From the NCBI GenBank assembly GCA_021234535.1, contig CM037840.1:16261415-16325414 (forward strand): a stretch of 64,000 nt of DNA. Reading direction: 5' to 3'. A program made the position numbers and the translations under genes. Positions within the stretch are counted from its first letter, which is position 1. Each line of letters opens with the position of its first letter. A model generated the notes under the pieces. That model did not search any database. It was not told the DNA's origin and saw nothing but the letters and a program-made list of their open reading frames with translations. This DNA is from Stichopus chloronotus (taxonomy: Eukaryota > Echinodermata > Holothuroidea > Aspidochirotida > Stichopodidae). This document shows positions 1 through 10,144 of the stretch, piece after piece.

Positions 1-706
1 TTTAGATGTCTGGCATCTCTTGTATGACTGAGTGGTTTCAGTCTGGTTGCTGTCTGGTTGCTTTTCGCAAGGGAAGTTGTAAGACCAAATAAACAGCCTC
101 TTGGGCACTAATTTCAGTGTGATTTAGGAACTTGTTCTTTATATCTTCTTTTGCTTCCTTTGTTGACCTCTTTGTCCTTGACTAATATATGGTACAATGT
201 ACATTGCACAAGCATAAGGATCAAGAACATAGTGAATGTCCACGTTTGCTTTCCAGGTTGTTATCAGATCTTTGTTGTATGGGTTCACACGAATTTCACT
301 AGGTGATCTTCTTAAAAACAGTTTCTTGCTATTCAATGACATGCGGATGCTAGGAATGTAGTCATCTTCTGTTATACACAAAGTATGAAGTATATCATCA
401 AACATGTTTACAGCTTCATCTCCCAGTTTGAGTGAGTAATTTTGAATATGCTTCTGTATTACGTGCGATTTTTCTATTTCTTTTGGGCAAGATTATTTAG
501 TGGATAAAGTGCCATTGTTCTCGGCATGGGTGGAATTGCAAATCCAAACCTGCACTCATTTTTTCCTTTTTTCTTCCATGTTTTAGTAATAGGTTGTCAT
601 GTGGTTTGCTGCATGTTACATATTTGTCTATGAATTGCACAACTTCTTCTCCATCTGTTTCATACTGTGGTGCATCAGTGCACTCATACGCGTTTGTTCC
701 ACCCAT
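1..706 (-). pseudogene. Helitron Rep/helicase protein fragment (decayed)
   Basis: Read on the minus strand from about 706 down to 1, broken frames give the order expected of a Helitron (PIF1-like) replicase just upstream of its helicase. First comes a block with VVQFIDKYVTCS (about 640-600). Next is a block with DDYIPSIRMSLNSKKLFLRR and then ANVDIHYVLDPYACAMYIV (405-139). Last is a block with SAQEAVYLVLQLPLRK near the left edge (about 90-20). These are hallmarks of the Helitron-like N-terminal region of rolling-circle transposons. The frame is interrupted by stops and shifts between blocks (706-497, 405-139, then 139-1), so this is a fossil. The helicase part would lie left of the window. Family assignment is from remembered motifs; boundaries are approximate. 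Confidence 0.72.
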
Positions 707-1004
707 TATTTAACCCTGTATGAACCTCTGTTTTTTCACCATTACGAATATTCCTAAATTTAACATCTCCATGAAGTTGGATACCATTTGGAACATTTGT
801 TCCAGACCAGAAGATGTCTACAGATCTTGTCCTCTATGTCCATGATGTAAACAGCCGAAACATAAATTACCAGTCCTTACATAGGCCTTACGCTCTAAAC
901 TGTTTACAATCATTCAAACCATCTTGTCCTTCATAGAGCAACATTTTATCTTAATGTTGCCACTCTGATTTGAACAGGATTGCATGAAATCTTTGCTTCT
1001 ATTT

Positions 1005-1401
1005 TTACCAACTCCTGGAATTGCCTTTTAATATACACAATATTTTACGGTTCTTCCCATTTATCCAAACTTCCCGGAACAATGCACATTGATGTAGAAA
1101 ATCTGCAAACTTACGAAGAGCAAATTCATCGTTAGGCTGTCTCCAACTTGTTTTTGAATGCATTAGCAATAACCGTGTGATTACCGCACTTATCATCTAA
1201 AGGTCTTCTTGCTTCTACATATGTACTATCTGATGGCATAAGGAAGTAGACCTCTACACTATCATCAGGAAACTCATCAGATGGACAAGTCCAGGCAGCC
1301 TTAATCATCTCATCAACAACCTTTGCTTCAGTCCCTGCAATATACCTTGGGATCAGTCTTAATACTTGTGACAATTTAGAGATTTTGCTGCTCACTTTCA
1401 A
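1005..1401 (-). pseudogene. BEL/Pao gag-like (DUF1759-type) fragment
   Basis: Two overlapping minus-strand frames, 1401-1132 and 1196-1005, read as one interrupted protein. The first holds IPRYIAGTEAK and, further on, YVEARRPLDDKCGNHTVIAN followed by AFKNKLE. The second picks up with NDEFALRKFADFLHQC and then NRKILCILKGNSRSW. This order resembles the gag-like capsid region (DUF1759) found in BEL/Pao retrotransposons and echinoderm genes derived from them. A frameshift near 1150 separates the halves. It sits just upstream, on the same strand, of the Helitron remnant but is a different element. It could instead be a fragment of a DUF1759 orphan gene. Confidence 0.5.
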
Positions 1402-2640
1402 ACATCACATATTTTGAACCTCAGGTCTGCTTGAGCTAACATTCCATATAAATGATCTAAATCGCACTGTCTTTTGACTTCATCTGCTGGTATATCACCT
1501 TGTTCCGGAAATTAAACATTCCAACTGATATCAGTTTGTAGATATTTCTTTGTTTTGTATGAATTTTGTAACTCAACGCTCGTTCTGTTAGAGTTCTTTG
1601 TCGGGCAGTTTCACGAACATCAGCATCCACAGATATATCTGCGTTAACATCCGATGCCTAAATAAGTAAGGACCATAACAAATCAACACTGCAGTATCAA
1701 TGCTGACTAGCAGTACTACGTTTTTAAGTTACATAAGGTGTATACTTAAGCAGCTCGGGCTACGTCATGCGTTTATAATAATTAAATTAAACGACATCTA
1801 AGTTGAAGTTTGATCTCATGTAATCCCTCCGTTCGTGTGAAGTTTCGGTAGAATCCCAACAGAAATTCAACTTTAGGTTTCGTTTCATTTTGGAATTGTA
1901 CCTCCTTCACACTCCACTTCGGTGTTCCATGAGATTTCAAAACAATGTGTTCAAGAATAACCAAAAGGCACAAAGAATATGTATCACTTCTTGTATTGAC
2001 TCTTTTCGTCCTTGAAATAAACACTTGCAATATATGCATTAATATGTAGCTCTTCTTGCACTGATTGTTCTCGTTATTAAACATAACCCAATATATGCAT
2101 TAATCCAGTTTAACATTACTGGTATGTTCACACGAGATCACCATCTTCACGAATAAATATTCCTTTCTCTATTCATATTTCCTGTAACTTAAAACACCAG
2201 TTGCAGAATCTTGTCACGCGTCTTTGTTATATCGCTCGATAATGCTACATGGCGTCAGAGTCGGGATCATGTGAACCTGTCTGTTGACGAGTCATTTACG
2301 TAGAGAATAAGAACGAAAATAATACCGTAACAAACACGAGACGTCGTGAAAAAAAAAAAAAACTGTAGTATTACGTATAACCGATTTCGCGAGACTCTAG
2401 GCTTTCTGTTATTAACAACAATTCTACGGTGAACGTACAGTATTTCTGGTCATTCGCAATCGAATACTGTAATAACGAGAACAAATTACATGTAACGTAT
2501 GCCCACGTCGGATGCTAGGGATAGGTTCGTTTAGTTTAGTCTGGGGAGACTCCTAAAAAATGCTGTAATAAAGGTGAAGACAAAGAAAACCAGAGAGCAC
2601 AGGATGAAATTCTACAAGTAAGAGGTATTTATTGCTTCCT
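1402..2640. other. No gene recognised
   Basis: Only short open frames without recognisable motifs occur here (for example a 100-codon frame on the minus strand at 1782-2084). An A-run lies at about 2349-2361. The sequence is AT-rich and looks non-coding. Confidence 0.5.
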
Positions 2641-2689
2641 CGGCAGATCAACCCAGTGCACAGAGATCTCCCTTGCTCTCGGCCCCTTC

Positions 2690-2850
2690 AGTACGCTTAA
2701 CTCCAGTACACTGAGTCGGCTGGGCTTCGTTGATTTCAGTAGACTGATGTCTGTGCGCTGAACCTCAGACGCTGATCTTTAGAACGCTAAACCACCGTCG
2801 GATGAACCTCAGTACGCTGAATCTCAGTGCACTGAACTTGAGACTCTTAA
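2690..2850. repeat. Degenerate tandem repeat of a CTCAGTACGCTGAA-like unit
   Basis: Variants of CAGTACGCTGAA or CAGTGCACTGAA preceded by CCTC or TCTC recur at least six times (for example around 2687, 2703, 2754, 2766, 2808 and 2826). The unit is about 14-16 bases and imperfectly palindromic. I see no coding sense in it. Confidence 0.55.
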
Positions 2851-2859
2851 TATACACTG

Positions 2860-4430
2860 ATCAAATTTGATCCGAAATCCTAGTCTGTTGGGCACTGAAC
2901 CAATTCTGTTCAAAATGATCCGGCACCGTGATCAAAATAAAGTGACTAGAAAAACTGGTTTTGATCAGGTTACGGGGTGAACATATTTAAATTTGGCCTG
3001 ATGCTAAGTTCAACAAGACAAAGCTCAAAAGAAAGAAAGAGTTTCTTTACATTTTCTAAGAAATATGTATTCAGTAATATGAAGAACATCTGCATAACAA
3101 AGACAAAAAATATCTATTCAACAAGCAAGAAAGTAACCTTTAATATTAGCACTATGAATGGCAGTTGTTTTTTCAGGAAAGTATAAAAATGGACGGATTT
3201 TGCAGTAACCAGCATGAACGGTTAGCAATTTGGAAACATTGCAGTACTACTTGCAGTATTGACTGTCACCTTAAATTCTTTAATGCAGACAAAACATGCA
3301 GCGCATGTTCATTTTTACAACAGCCTACTGATTAACATTATGTATGAGGTTCACTTCTCAGTTTTACTTTGACTAATTCTGAGTGTTTGTTTGTAGAGCA
3401 TTACAATTTGAAGACAAAGCATGGGAGTGCTGTTGAAAGTTAATACTTGAAAGTGGTTTTTCTGTTTCACTGAATGAATGAAAAATGAGAACGACTACAA
3501 TTAACCCGGTACAGTTAATGCAGTACTGTTAGATTATACAAATGCTCCTATTTTTAACACAACATTTACTAATTTTATAGAGAAAACCTGTTATTATTGG
3601 CAAGAGAGCAATAATGAGATGGTTAGCAGAAGCACTGTAAATAGCAATACTATTTCAATGTACAGACTTTTCAAAAATGGACGGATGCATTAGCTTTATG
3701 TAGTGGAAAGCACAGGAGATGTATTGCAGTTAATATATTGCAGTATCATGCAGAACTGGCCATATGATGTACTGTTCCATACTACACAATTTACTGTATA
3801 TTGATGCCAGTTTACTACAAACAAATTGTCTTATAAAATCAAATCCAAGGTCTGCAGAAAGACATGGTAAAACTGCTATGAATACAACACATGTCTTAAC
3901 TGAAATATCTAATAGCTACCTGTCATCCGACCGAAGTTGCTCTGAAAGCAATTGAGAAAACTTAAAAGTGTTTTTTTTTAAGAGAAACCGTTTAACACCA
4001 GATTCATTTTCCTTTGGTTAGTGAAAGATATAAGCCCGGAAAACAAAACCTTTTAACTTACTCACAAAGCTGTATAACCAACTTCATAACTAGCATAAAT
4101 TCTTTAAACATAAACTTCAGCTCTAAAATTCTTACATTGACTTTTGCACCAATTACATGTATTCATGATCGTAAGAAATGATGCTTCCATGCTTGCGATC
4201 ATTTTCTTGTGCGAATTCCCGCCAGTAAAACATTACACACAGCCTAACAAGAGTCATGACTAAGTCTACAGTGGGCTTCACTATAAACTTCAGTAGGGCC
4301 ATGATGGAATAAAATAAAATTAGGCCATTTCATCAGGCACTTAATTTACCTATCAAACCCTAATCGGACCTTCCCTATGTGTGGGTAAAGTTAACAAGGC
4401 TATGACAAAACACCTGTTTTAACTTAAATA
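2860..4430. other. No gene recognised
   Basis: AT-rich sequence with only short, motif-free open frames (for example 2977-3186 and 3764-3955). Nothing supports an exon here, although a distal 3' UTR of the minus-strand gene ending at 4431 is possible. Confidence 0.5.
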
Positions 4431-4773
4431 CTACCTTAATAACAATCCCAATTTTCTGAGTCTACACTTCCAGCTAAATAATTTGTCAAAAGTGAAACAC
4501 TTTACTGATTTTTCCCTTCCCTTGCCCTTCCCAATTTCATAGAAAAATTGCTGCAAAAAGTCCCAGGTATGTTGGCACTCTCAGCGACAGTTGATGTCTA
4601 GGATAAACACAAGCTTAAAGCATGTGTCAACCCCTTTCAAGAGACTGTTGCACTTAACAGTTTGCCTCTCACACACGACAAAAACCTGTTCTGGAGCTTC
4701 TCGGGCACCGATTGCAAGCACAAACGGCTGTGTTTGCTTTAACACTTTCCAAAAAGGCAATACTTGTGCCAAT
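4431..4773 (-). pseudogene. Locus A, C-terminal exon of C2H2-type orphan family, with internal TGA
   Basis: A canonical acceptor (polypyrimidine then CAG) ends at 4774 on the minus strand. The exon encodes LPFWKVLKQTQPFVLAIGAR, EQVFVVCERQTVKCNSLLKG and VDTCFKLVFILDINCR. A TGA at about 4583-4581 interrupts the frame, after which the same frame continues with ECQHTWDFLQQFFYEIG to a TAG at 4431. The region after the stop matches in kind the FLQQ block of locus B (26715-27008), so the TGA probably interrupts a once-longer protein. Function is unknown; the C-terminal block is typical of multi-copy uncharacterised genes in fishes and marine invertebrates. The N-terminal part is the exon at 6781-7638 on the same strand. 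Confidence 0.55.
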
Positions 4774-6335
4774 CTGAAATAAATGAAACAAAGGCAAAGA
4801 AAATATAAACAATCTGAGGCATCATACAATAATTGAAATAGATGTTTCACGAAAATTAAAAGGATTATCTGGAAGATTTTCAGGAAGGTCTTGTTTAAAG
4901 AAACCAGAAAGTCAAATGACTTTGTGATTCCTTGCCAATAAGTAATTTTTTTACACACACAGGTCCAGGTTTGACTTGTTTAAGAGGCTGATTAGGTAAT
5001 TTGCTGACGTGGATGTTCTTACTCTTTTTGATTTACTCGTCCCTGTGATAGTGTGTTGGCAGGTGTGTTATTCTTCTCTGCCATATAGGACACCCTCAGT
5101 GAAATACCCTGCTGATGGCAACAGTGGAGGACAGAAGATTTCTTACCTCTACTCCCCCCCCCCCAATAAGGGACCATTAAAGTAATATGACCAATTCATC
5201 TGCTGTAGCTAGAATTTCAAAAGATGATTATCTTTTAAAAGACTTTACATTTAGGATGGTGATCAGTCATCATTTGTTTGGCACTCAGATGTGAGGAAGT
5301 TTTCTAGACTGGGAGAGTAAAAGCTCCTCTTTGCCATCCAATTTTGTAAGGTGAAATTTTGGCAATGCCCTTACTGTGAATGTTGTTAAGAGGACTTAAT
5401 AATTAAATCTGTTGGAAGATTTTTGAAGTTGTTATAACAGAAAAATTGCCTTGAAGATGCTTATGCGATAAAAATATTGTCCCTCTATCCAAATGTTGAA
5501 TGAGAGTTTTACCGTAGACATTTTGGTTGACATTTTAGTACGATTTGAAACATGATAATCAGCAAATTGCTGAAACCCAAAAATTTGACTGTGAGTCAAA
5601 TTTTCAATGGAAATGAAAAATAACGCTGCAAATACTTGTTTTTGATGTTGTTTGAAGTAAATAGGATGTAGACGGTGCTTACTATAGAATTTCTTTGCGC
5701 CCATATGGCCTCCCTGGAGTTTAAAATGCATTGATCGACTCCATGTACCGATCGACTGAATGTACCCCTACCATGCATACAGTACTAGTACTTACTAGTC
5801 TAGGCCTACACGTTATTCAAATTTCAACTACGCGTAGCAATACACTATACAGTAGCGTTAGTGGCAGCAACCTGCCCACGACGACTTACTCCAAGCACTT
5901 CAAATCTCCATAAGATTTCCTCGTACAGATGAAATATCTGTATCACAAACTCCAGAATATGCTGAGTTCAACTGAAACCGACAAACACTTCCTCGACGTT
6001 CTGACTTTTACAATCACAATATATAGCTATTGTGTACTAACTGACTAATGCACTGTAGATCCACATCTACTACGTACATGTACTGCATAGTACAGACCGT
6101 ACACATCGAGCTGTCTGGTATGGAATTTGTGGGCATGAAATTTGAAACCGCTTGACGTAAGGATGCCTCGAGCGTCCAGTGTTATCTTTATTGCTTGTGC
6201 ATCGCAGGTATAACTTGACTGCGCTTGCAAACAGCTTATCAAACAGCTTATACAAATGATGAACGCGAGATACCGTAGAATCCTTGAAGATTATCATTCT
6301 TCAGAATCACATATGGTGTTTACAAGCTCCTCTTA
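4774..6335. other. Probable intron of locus A; no confident exon
   Basis: This lies between the two supported exons of locus A. A 99-codon minus-strand frame at 5432-5731 (GAKKFYSKHRLHPIYF, AALFFISIENL) could be an eroded middle exon, but I see no clean splice sites and do not rely on it. A C-run lies at about 5154-5164. Confidence 0.4.
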
Positions 6336-6339
6336 ATGT

Positions 6340-6580
6340 CACATTCTTAGCTCTCATTACCCCAAACAAGCTTTCACCTCCACCAAAAACAATAGGGATC
6401 ATCTACTCAAAATGGGCAACCTACATGCCAAAAATGAAAATACTCAGAGTTACCCTTCTTGAGTGTTTACCAGCAACCGTCACACACACACATACACACA
6501 CATACACACACATACATACCCACACACGACATCATGACTGCATAGATTCCCCTGCCTACGGCAAGGAATCAAAAAATATT
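6340..6580 (+). repeat. Dispersed repeat with CA/CATA microsatellite and hairpin tail
   Basis: The order is: GGGATCATCTACTCAAAATGG, then GTTACCCTTCTTGAG, then a (CA)n/(CATA)n tract at 6480-6525, then CATAGATTCC followed by a short hairpin containing GGCAAGGAATCA. The same order occurs at 53690-53890, and in reverse orientation at about 47490-47900, so this is a dispersed repeat family rather than a chance microsatellite. Open frames across it are artefacts of the tract. Confidence 0.7.
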
Positions 6581-6780
6581 AAGACCCCATACCATTCAAA
6601 CCCTGCAGGAATACCTTTTTCCTATAAATTTAAGTGTTAAAACTTTAATGCTGTTGGAATATTTGAATATCTTTTCCTGTAGACCTAGCACATTCCTAAA
6701 CCATATGATGACCGTAGGAAACAGTGTAGCTAATTATTCCTTTCAGTGGTATGAATATTTTATAACAACTGATTACAATG

Positions 6781-7638
6781 TCAAACTGCATTTTCCCTGC
6801 AATAAGACCCATTGTGAAAATCTCGCACTAAATCATCCTGACTTACATGGTGAGCTGAAGCAAGTTTCAAAATATCAGTCTTGTGCAAAATCAGCTTCAG
6901 AAGTTGTTTGATGGGAATATACTGAAAAGAAAGGGTTTTCATTAGCTGTTGCACATTGCCAGTGGCTGGATTATCACGCGGATAATAGCCTGTCCCAATG
7001 GGAAGCTCTTGTGCTGCAATGAATGCATCGCTAGTTTGAAAAAACTTTCTCTGTTTGTACTCAGTTTCAAAATTCTTGAAGGGTTGTGATACTGAGTCAG
7101 TATCTTCAAGAATCTCCTGTAAATTGTCTTCATCACTGGGTATACCAACAGCTGTTGCAAATTTAGTAACTTTGTACTTAATGTATGATGCTATATCACT
7201 AATCAGTTCACTTGATTTTCCAACAACACTATTTACTGTAGAATTAGAAATTCTGCTGGATGCCAACAAACTTGCAGTTAACATTGCTGCATTTTCCTGC
7301 ACTTCATCCACTCCATATTTTTCCCAAATTTCCTCTTCAATGTCCTGTTCATTCTGGACAGCTGGCTCCCACACATGTGCACCATCATAATCATCGTCTA
7401 ATTCATTGTGTGCAATTTCCATGGGCAATTGCTCATAGTCATCAGTATGCGAGCATATATGGTTTGTAAACGTTGAAGTTCTACCAGAAAATGTCCTTTG
7501 ACAGCCATTTTGACCACATGTCACACTTTCAGTGAAAACCCTCCCTCGCACTATGCTGTGTGCATACTGAAGATGCCAGATGAGTCGTTTGTCGTTCCCA
7601 GGTATAATGTGGCCACATTTTGGGCATATGTATCCCAT
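6781..7638 (-). CDS. Locus A, N-terminal exon: two C2H2 fingers plus conserved orphan domain
   Basis: A 285-codon minus-strand frame starts at an ATG (7638). Residues 4-27 form a C2H2 finger (CPKC ... HLQYAH) and residues 41-63 a second (CGQNGC ... HICSH). An acidic linker follows, then a block with ISNSTVNSVVGKSSELISDI (about 130-150). A conserved-looking end reads TEYKQRKFFQTSDAF, FQYIPIKQLLKLIL and DLVRDFHNGSYC. This layout recurs in locus B (30527-31429). It matches a family I recall as abundant uncharacterised C2H2 proteins of fishes and invertebrates; DNA binding is likely, the biological role unknown. The frame stops at 6781, earlier than expected after FHNGSYC, so the 3' end is either an unrecognised splice site or a truncation. 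Confidence 0.62.
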   Translation of the reverse strand: MGYICPKCGHIIPGNDKRLIWHLQYAHSIVRGRVFTESVTCGQNGCQRTFSGRTSTFTNHICSHTDDYEQLPMEIAHNELDDDYDGAHVWEPAVQNEQDIEEEIWEKYGVDEVQENAAMLTASLLASSRISNSTVNSVVGKSSELISDIASYIKYKVTKFATAVGIPSDEDNLQEILEDTDSVSQPFKNFETEYKQRKFFQTSDAFIAAQELPIGTGYYPRDNPATGNVQQLMKTLSFQYIPIKQLLKLILHKTDILKLASAHHVSQDDLVRDFHNGSYCRENAV

Positions 7639-7657
7639 ATTGAACTAATGTTACTTG

Positions 7658-7745
7658 AACTTCAGTCTTGGGCCGATTGGCTTTATCAGATCATTCAATG
7701 ACTCATCATCCAGCAAAACAAAGCTATCTTCATCAATTTCATTAT
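7658..7745 (-). CDS. SAM-like exon piece directly upstream of locus A start
   Basis: After a good acceptor (TTTTCAG ending at 7746, minus strand) the frame reads DNEIDEDSFVLLDDESLNDL and then IKPIGPRLKFK before a TAA at 7658-7660. The pattern of a DxxLLLLxxxDLxxLI segment followed by xxIGPRxK is that of the second half of a sterile alpha motif (SAM). The stop lies 20 bases before the ATG of the C2H2 frame at 7638, in the same reading frame. It may be the truncated SAM end of an older fusion, or the end of an upstream ORF in the same transcript. Upstream exons were not found. Confidence 0.45.
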
Positions 7746-7759
7746 CTGAAAAGAAAATA

Positions 7760-9190
7760 GTTGAAGAAAATGAGCATATTGCACAGGAGCTACGAGCATG
7801 AGAGCAATGTTACCAACTCACACAACAGCTCCACTCATCGCATAGGTTTCAGTTCAAACATCAATGCACATGACTACATGTCCAGTATGGTTACTTTTGG
7901 ATACTGTACAAAGTTACTAAGCCGGTTCACATTGTGTAATAATTGAGCTGATAGATTAACATGTACTTTAAAATGTACATTTAAGAGGTGAGGTTTATTA
8001 TTGCCAGAGTATTGATTCTATGGTTCAGAGTTGTATCTAAATTTCACCTTTCTGATCATCTCCATATCACGAAAAACTGGCCTAGAAGCATTGATAGAAT
8101 GACTAAGACCTTTCATGGAAATTTTCGTAAGGATAAATGAATTTTTCAAGCTGTGACTTGTGAATGCGAGGAGGTTGTACTGTAAACTAGTACACAGTCC
8201 TTTTCAATGACCCAGGTGAGTAATCAGAAAGTTTAAACAGCCAATAACAAAGAGAACAGTACTCAGAGTCAGGCTCTAGCCTAGGTCTAGCCGACATCAT
8301 GAGATTTAACTAATGGCTTGGTAAGTCTACACTTCTTTCTCAGTAGTACAGTAGTAGGCTACCCTGATATACTCTTCATTCATCGATGCGCACTCCACAG
8401 AGGGACCACGGCATTGCTTAAATGCCAGTTGGAACATGATGTAACGCCGTTTTATAACTAAGGCTAAGCTTAGGCTCTTAACGGCCTATGTTATTAACAT
8501 GCTGTATTGCTTAGGATAAGGTTACGCGACGTGGCACATTAAAATTTTCCACTACAGGGAGAATCCAACTTGTTTATGTCGAAATATTATGTTTCATATT
8601 TGAGCATAGGTGTACAAACCTTGAAATTCTTTGATGAACCTTTCAAATCCCCATTCACGCAACTTTGTTTCGACGAAATCCATTCCAGAACGGTTAAATT
8701 ATTAACGTAATAAGTGCAGCGTATGTTTTCAAATTTCGGCGAGGCGGCGTTACCGTTTGCAGATAAATGACACGTGACCGTTCTTGACCGATGCCAGGGC
8801 CGAAACATCGATCCGGTCAATCCCGTTCACTACACGAACTGTTTCCTGTTCGTTTTGATCTGGATGCTAATCACAAATAATTAGTACACTAATGGAAACG
8901 ATACCATAACGGATCAAAATCGTGTGATCACGCACAATGTTCAAATTTTTGAACCAGGCTTTTTTACAGTGTACGCTACTTCCCAGACGGCTGACCCTCA
9001 AAGCGCCGACCTGCATTACTCTTGTCTCTAACAGGCTGAATTTCCACCAACTAAACTCATGAATCCAGTGAGATGATAGGATGAGCTTCAGTACAATATC
9101 CTTCATCACAGCTACCGGTACTGCATGCACTATTCTGCTTTAACTTATCGTTATTCAGTAAATCTCCTCAAAGGCATATGAAAGAAGAAA
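7760..9190. other. No gene recognised
   Basis: Short open frames on both strands (for example 8587-8820 and 8867-9130 minus) carry no motif I know. The sequence could hold upstream exons or the promoter of locus A, but nothing decisive is visible. Confidence 0.45.
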
Positions 9191-9337
9191 AAGGGGGTGG
9201 GGAGCGAAGAATCGTGGACCAACTCTTCACGTTTATTACACCCTGCTTTATCGGCTGTTTACAAAAACTTAAATGCTACCGGATCGGTTGCGTTCGTCGG
9301 AATTAATTCCACTCACTGCATACGACACATTTTAATG

Positions 9338-9757
9338 TTACACGGTTCTTGTGTTTCGCATCTGGAGCAGCTTACACATTTGTTGGAAAACATCTGCTTC
9401 AAATTGTCTACCTTGGTCAGAATGGAGCTCGCCGATGATACCAAACTTACAGAAACTGTTCCACCAGCACTCTGGCCACTGTGACCGCTTCTTGGTTAGG
9501 AATTGGTACTGCCTCTGTCCATTTCGAAAAATAACTTTTTTCATTGTTTTCGTGATCATCATGTGCCCAGAAAGAGGATGAATGTTAGCCGTCTTCCAAA
9601 TGTCCCGTCTGAGTTGGTGCGGCACTACAAGCTGTAAGAATGTCTTCTCCCACGTCGGAGACTCAAACCAGCGGTAAAGTAGCTTTAAACTGGAGTCGAA
9701 AGTCACAGTCACAAGCAAGCAAATGTACGATAGCCTTGCATTAGGAAAACCAACCAA
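9338..9757 (-). pseudogene. Ty3/gypsy-type integrase fragment
   Basis: The minus-strand frame contains LVVPHQLRRDIW followed by HPLSGHM and KTMKKV (the zinc-binding H2C2 entry of an integrase). It ends with GELHSDQGRQFEADVF then QMCKLL, the segment carrying the second catalytic Asp. Between them the ordinary frame is lost; an integrase-like stretch appears in a neighbouring frame (NQEAVTVARVLVEQ). At least one frameshift and a deletion of the part with the first Asp are therefore present. It lies head to head with a Ty3/gypsy protease-RT piece on the plus strand starting near 9758, so the two do not form one colinear pol. Non-functional. Confidence 0.7.
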
Positions 9758-10140
9758 AAAGCTATACGGTGTAGGTCACCAACCGCTAGGAGTGTTGGGT
9801 AGTTTTTCATGCACCCTTCAGCATAAAAACAAGCAAACCAAAGAAGAAATTTTTGTGATACCGACCCAAAACGGAGGCCTTATTGAGCATTACCGCCATA
9901 GAGGGCCTACATCTCGCCACACGGGTAGCGGAAATAGAGGGTCACGCTAACTTCCGAGCCGAATTTCCTCGGTTGTTTCAAGGAAGAGCTCGCTAATATG
10001 GAGGCTTGTGGGGTCATATCCAAAGTGGATAAACCAACAGAGTGGTGTGCGGGAATAGTTGTTGTTCCAAAGAGTAATGGGCCAAGTTAGAATCTGTGTA
10101 GACCTTACCAAACTCAACGAGAGTGTCTGCAGTGTATGCC
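9758..10140 (+). pseudogene. Ty3/gypsy protease-to-reverse-transcriptase fragment
   Basis: Plus-strand pieces, in shifting frames, give QPLGVLGSFSCTL (protease-linker region), then NFRAEFPRLFQ. Next is GVISKVDKPTEWCAGIVVVP with KSNG, and RICVDLTKLNESVC, the entry of the RT fingers domain. Stops and frameshifts occur (for example around 10090). The reading ends at about 10140, exactly where the LINE at 10145 begins, so the LINE appears to have inserted into this RT. The remainder of the RT is not seen on the far side. Confidence 0.7.
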
Positions 10141-10144
10141 TGAT

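Noticed and set aside
4581..4583. TGA in locus A as a selenocysteine codon
   Set aside because: No relative with a Cys or Sec at this position is known to me, no SECIS-like hairpin was recognised downstream, and the gene shows other signs of decay.
5432..5731. 99-codon minus-strand frame as a middle exon of locus A
   Set aside because: A weak resemblance only (GAKKFYSKHRLHPIYF); no convincing splice sites, so not annotated as an exon.
6284..6640. 118-codon plus-strand frame with a His/Thr-rich stretch
   Set aside because: The repetitive part is the translated CA/CATA microsatellite of a dispersed repeat; no domain on either side.
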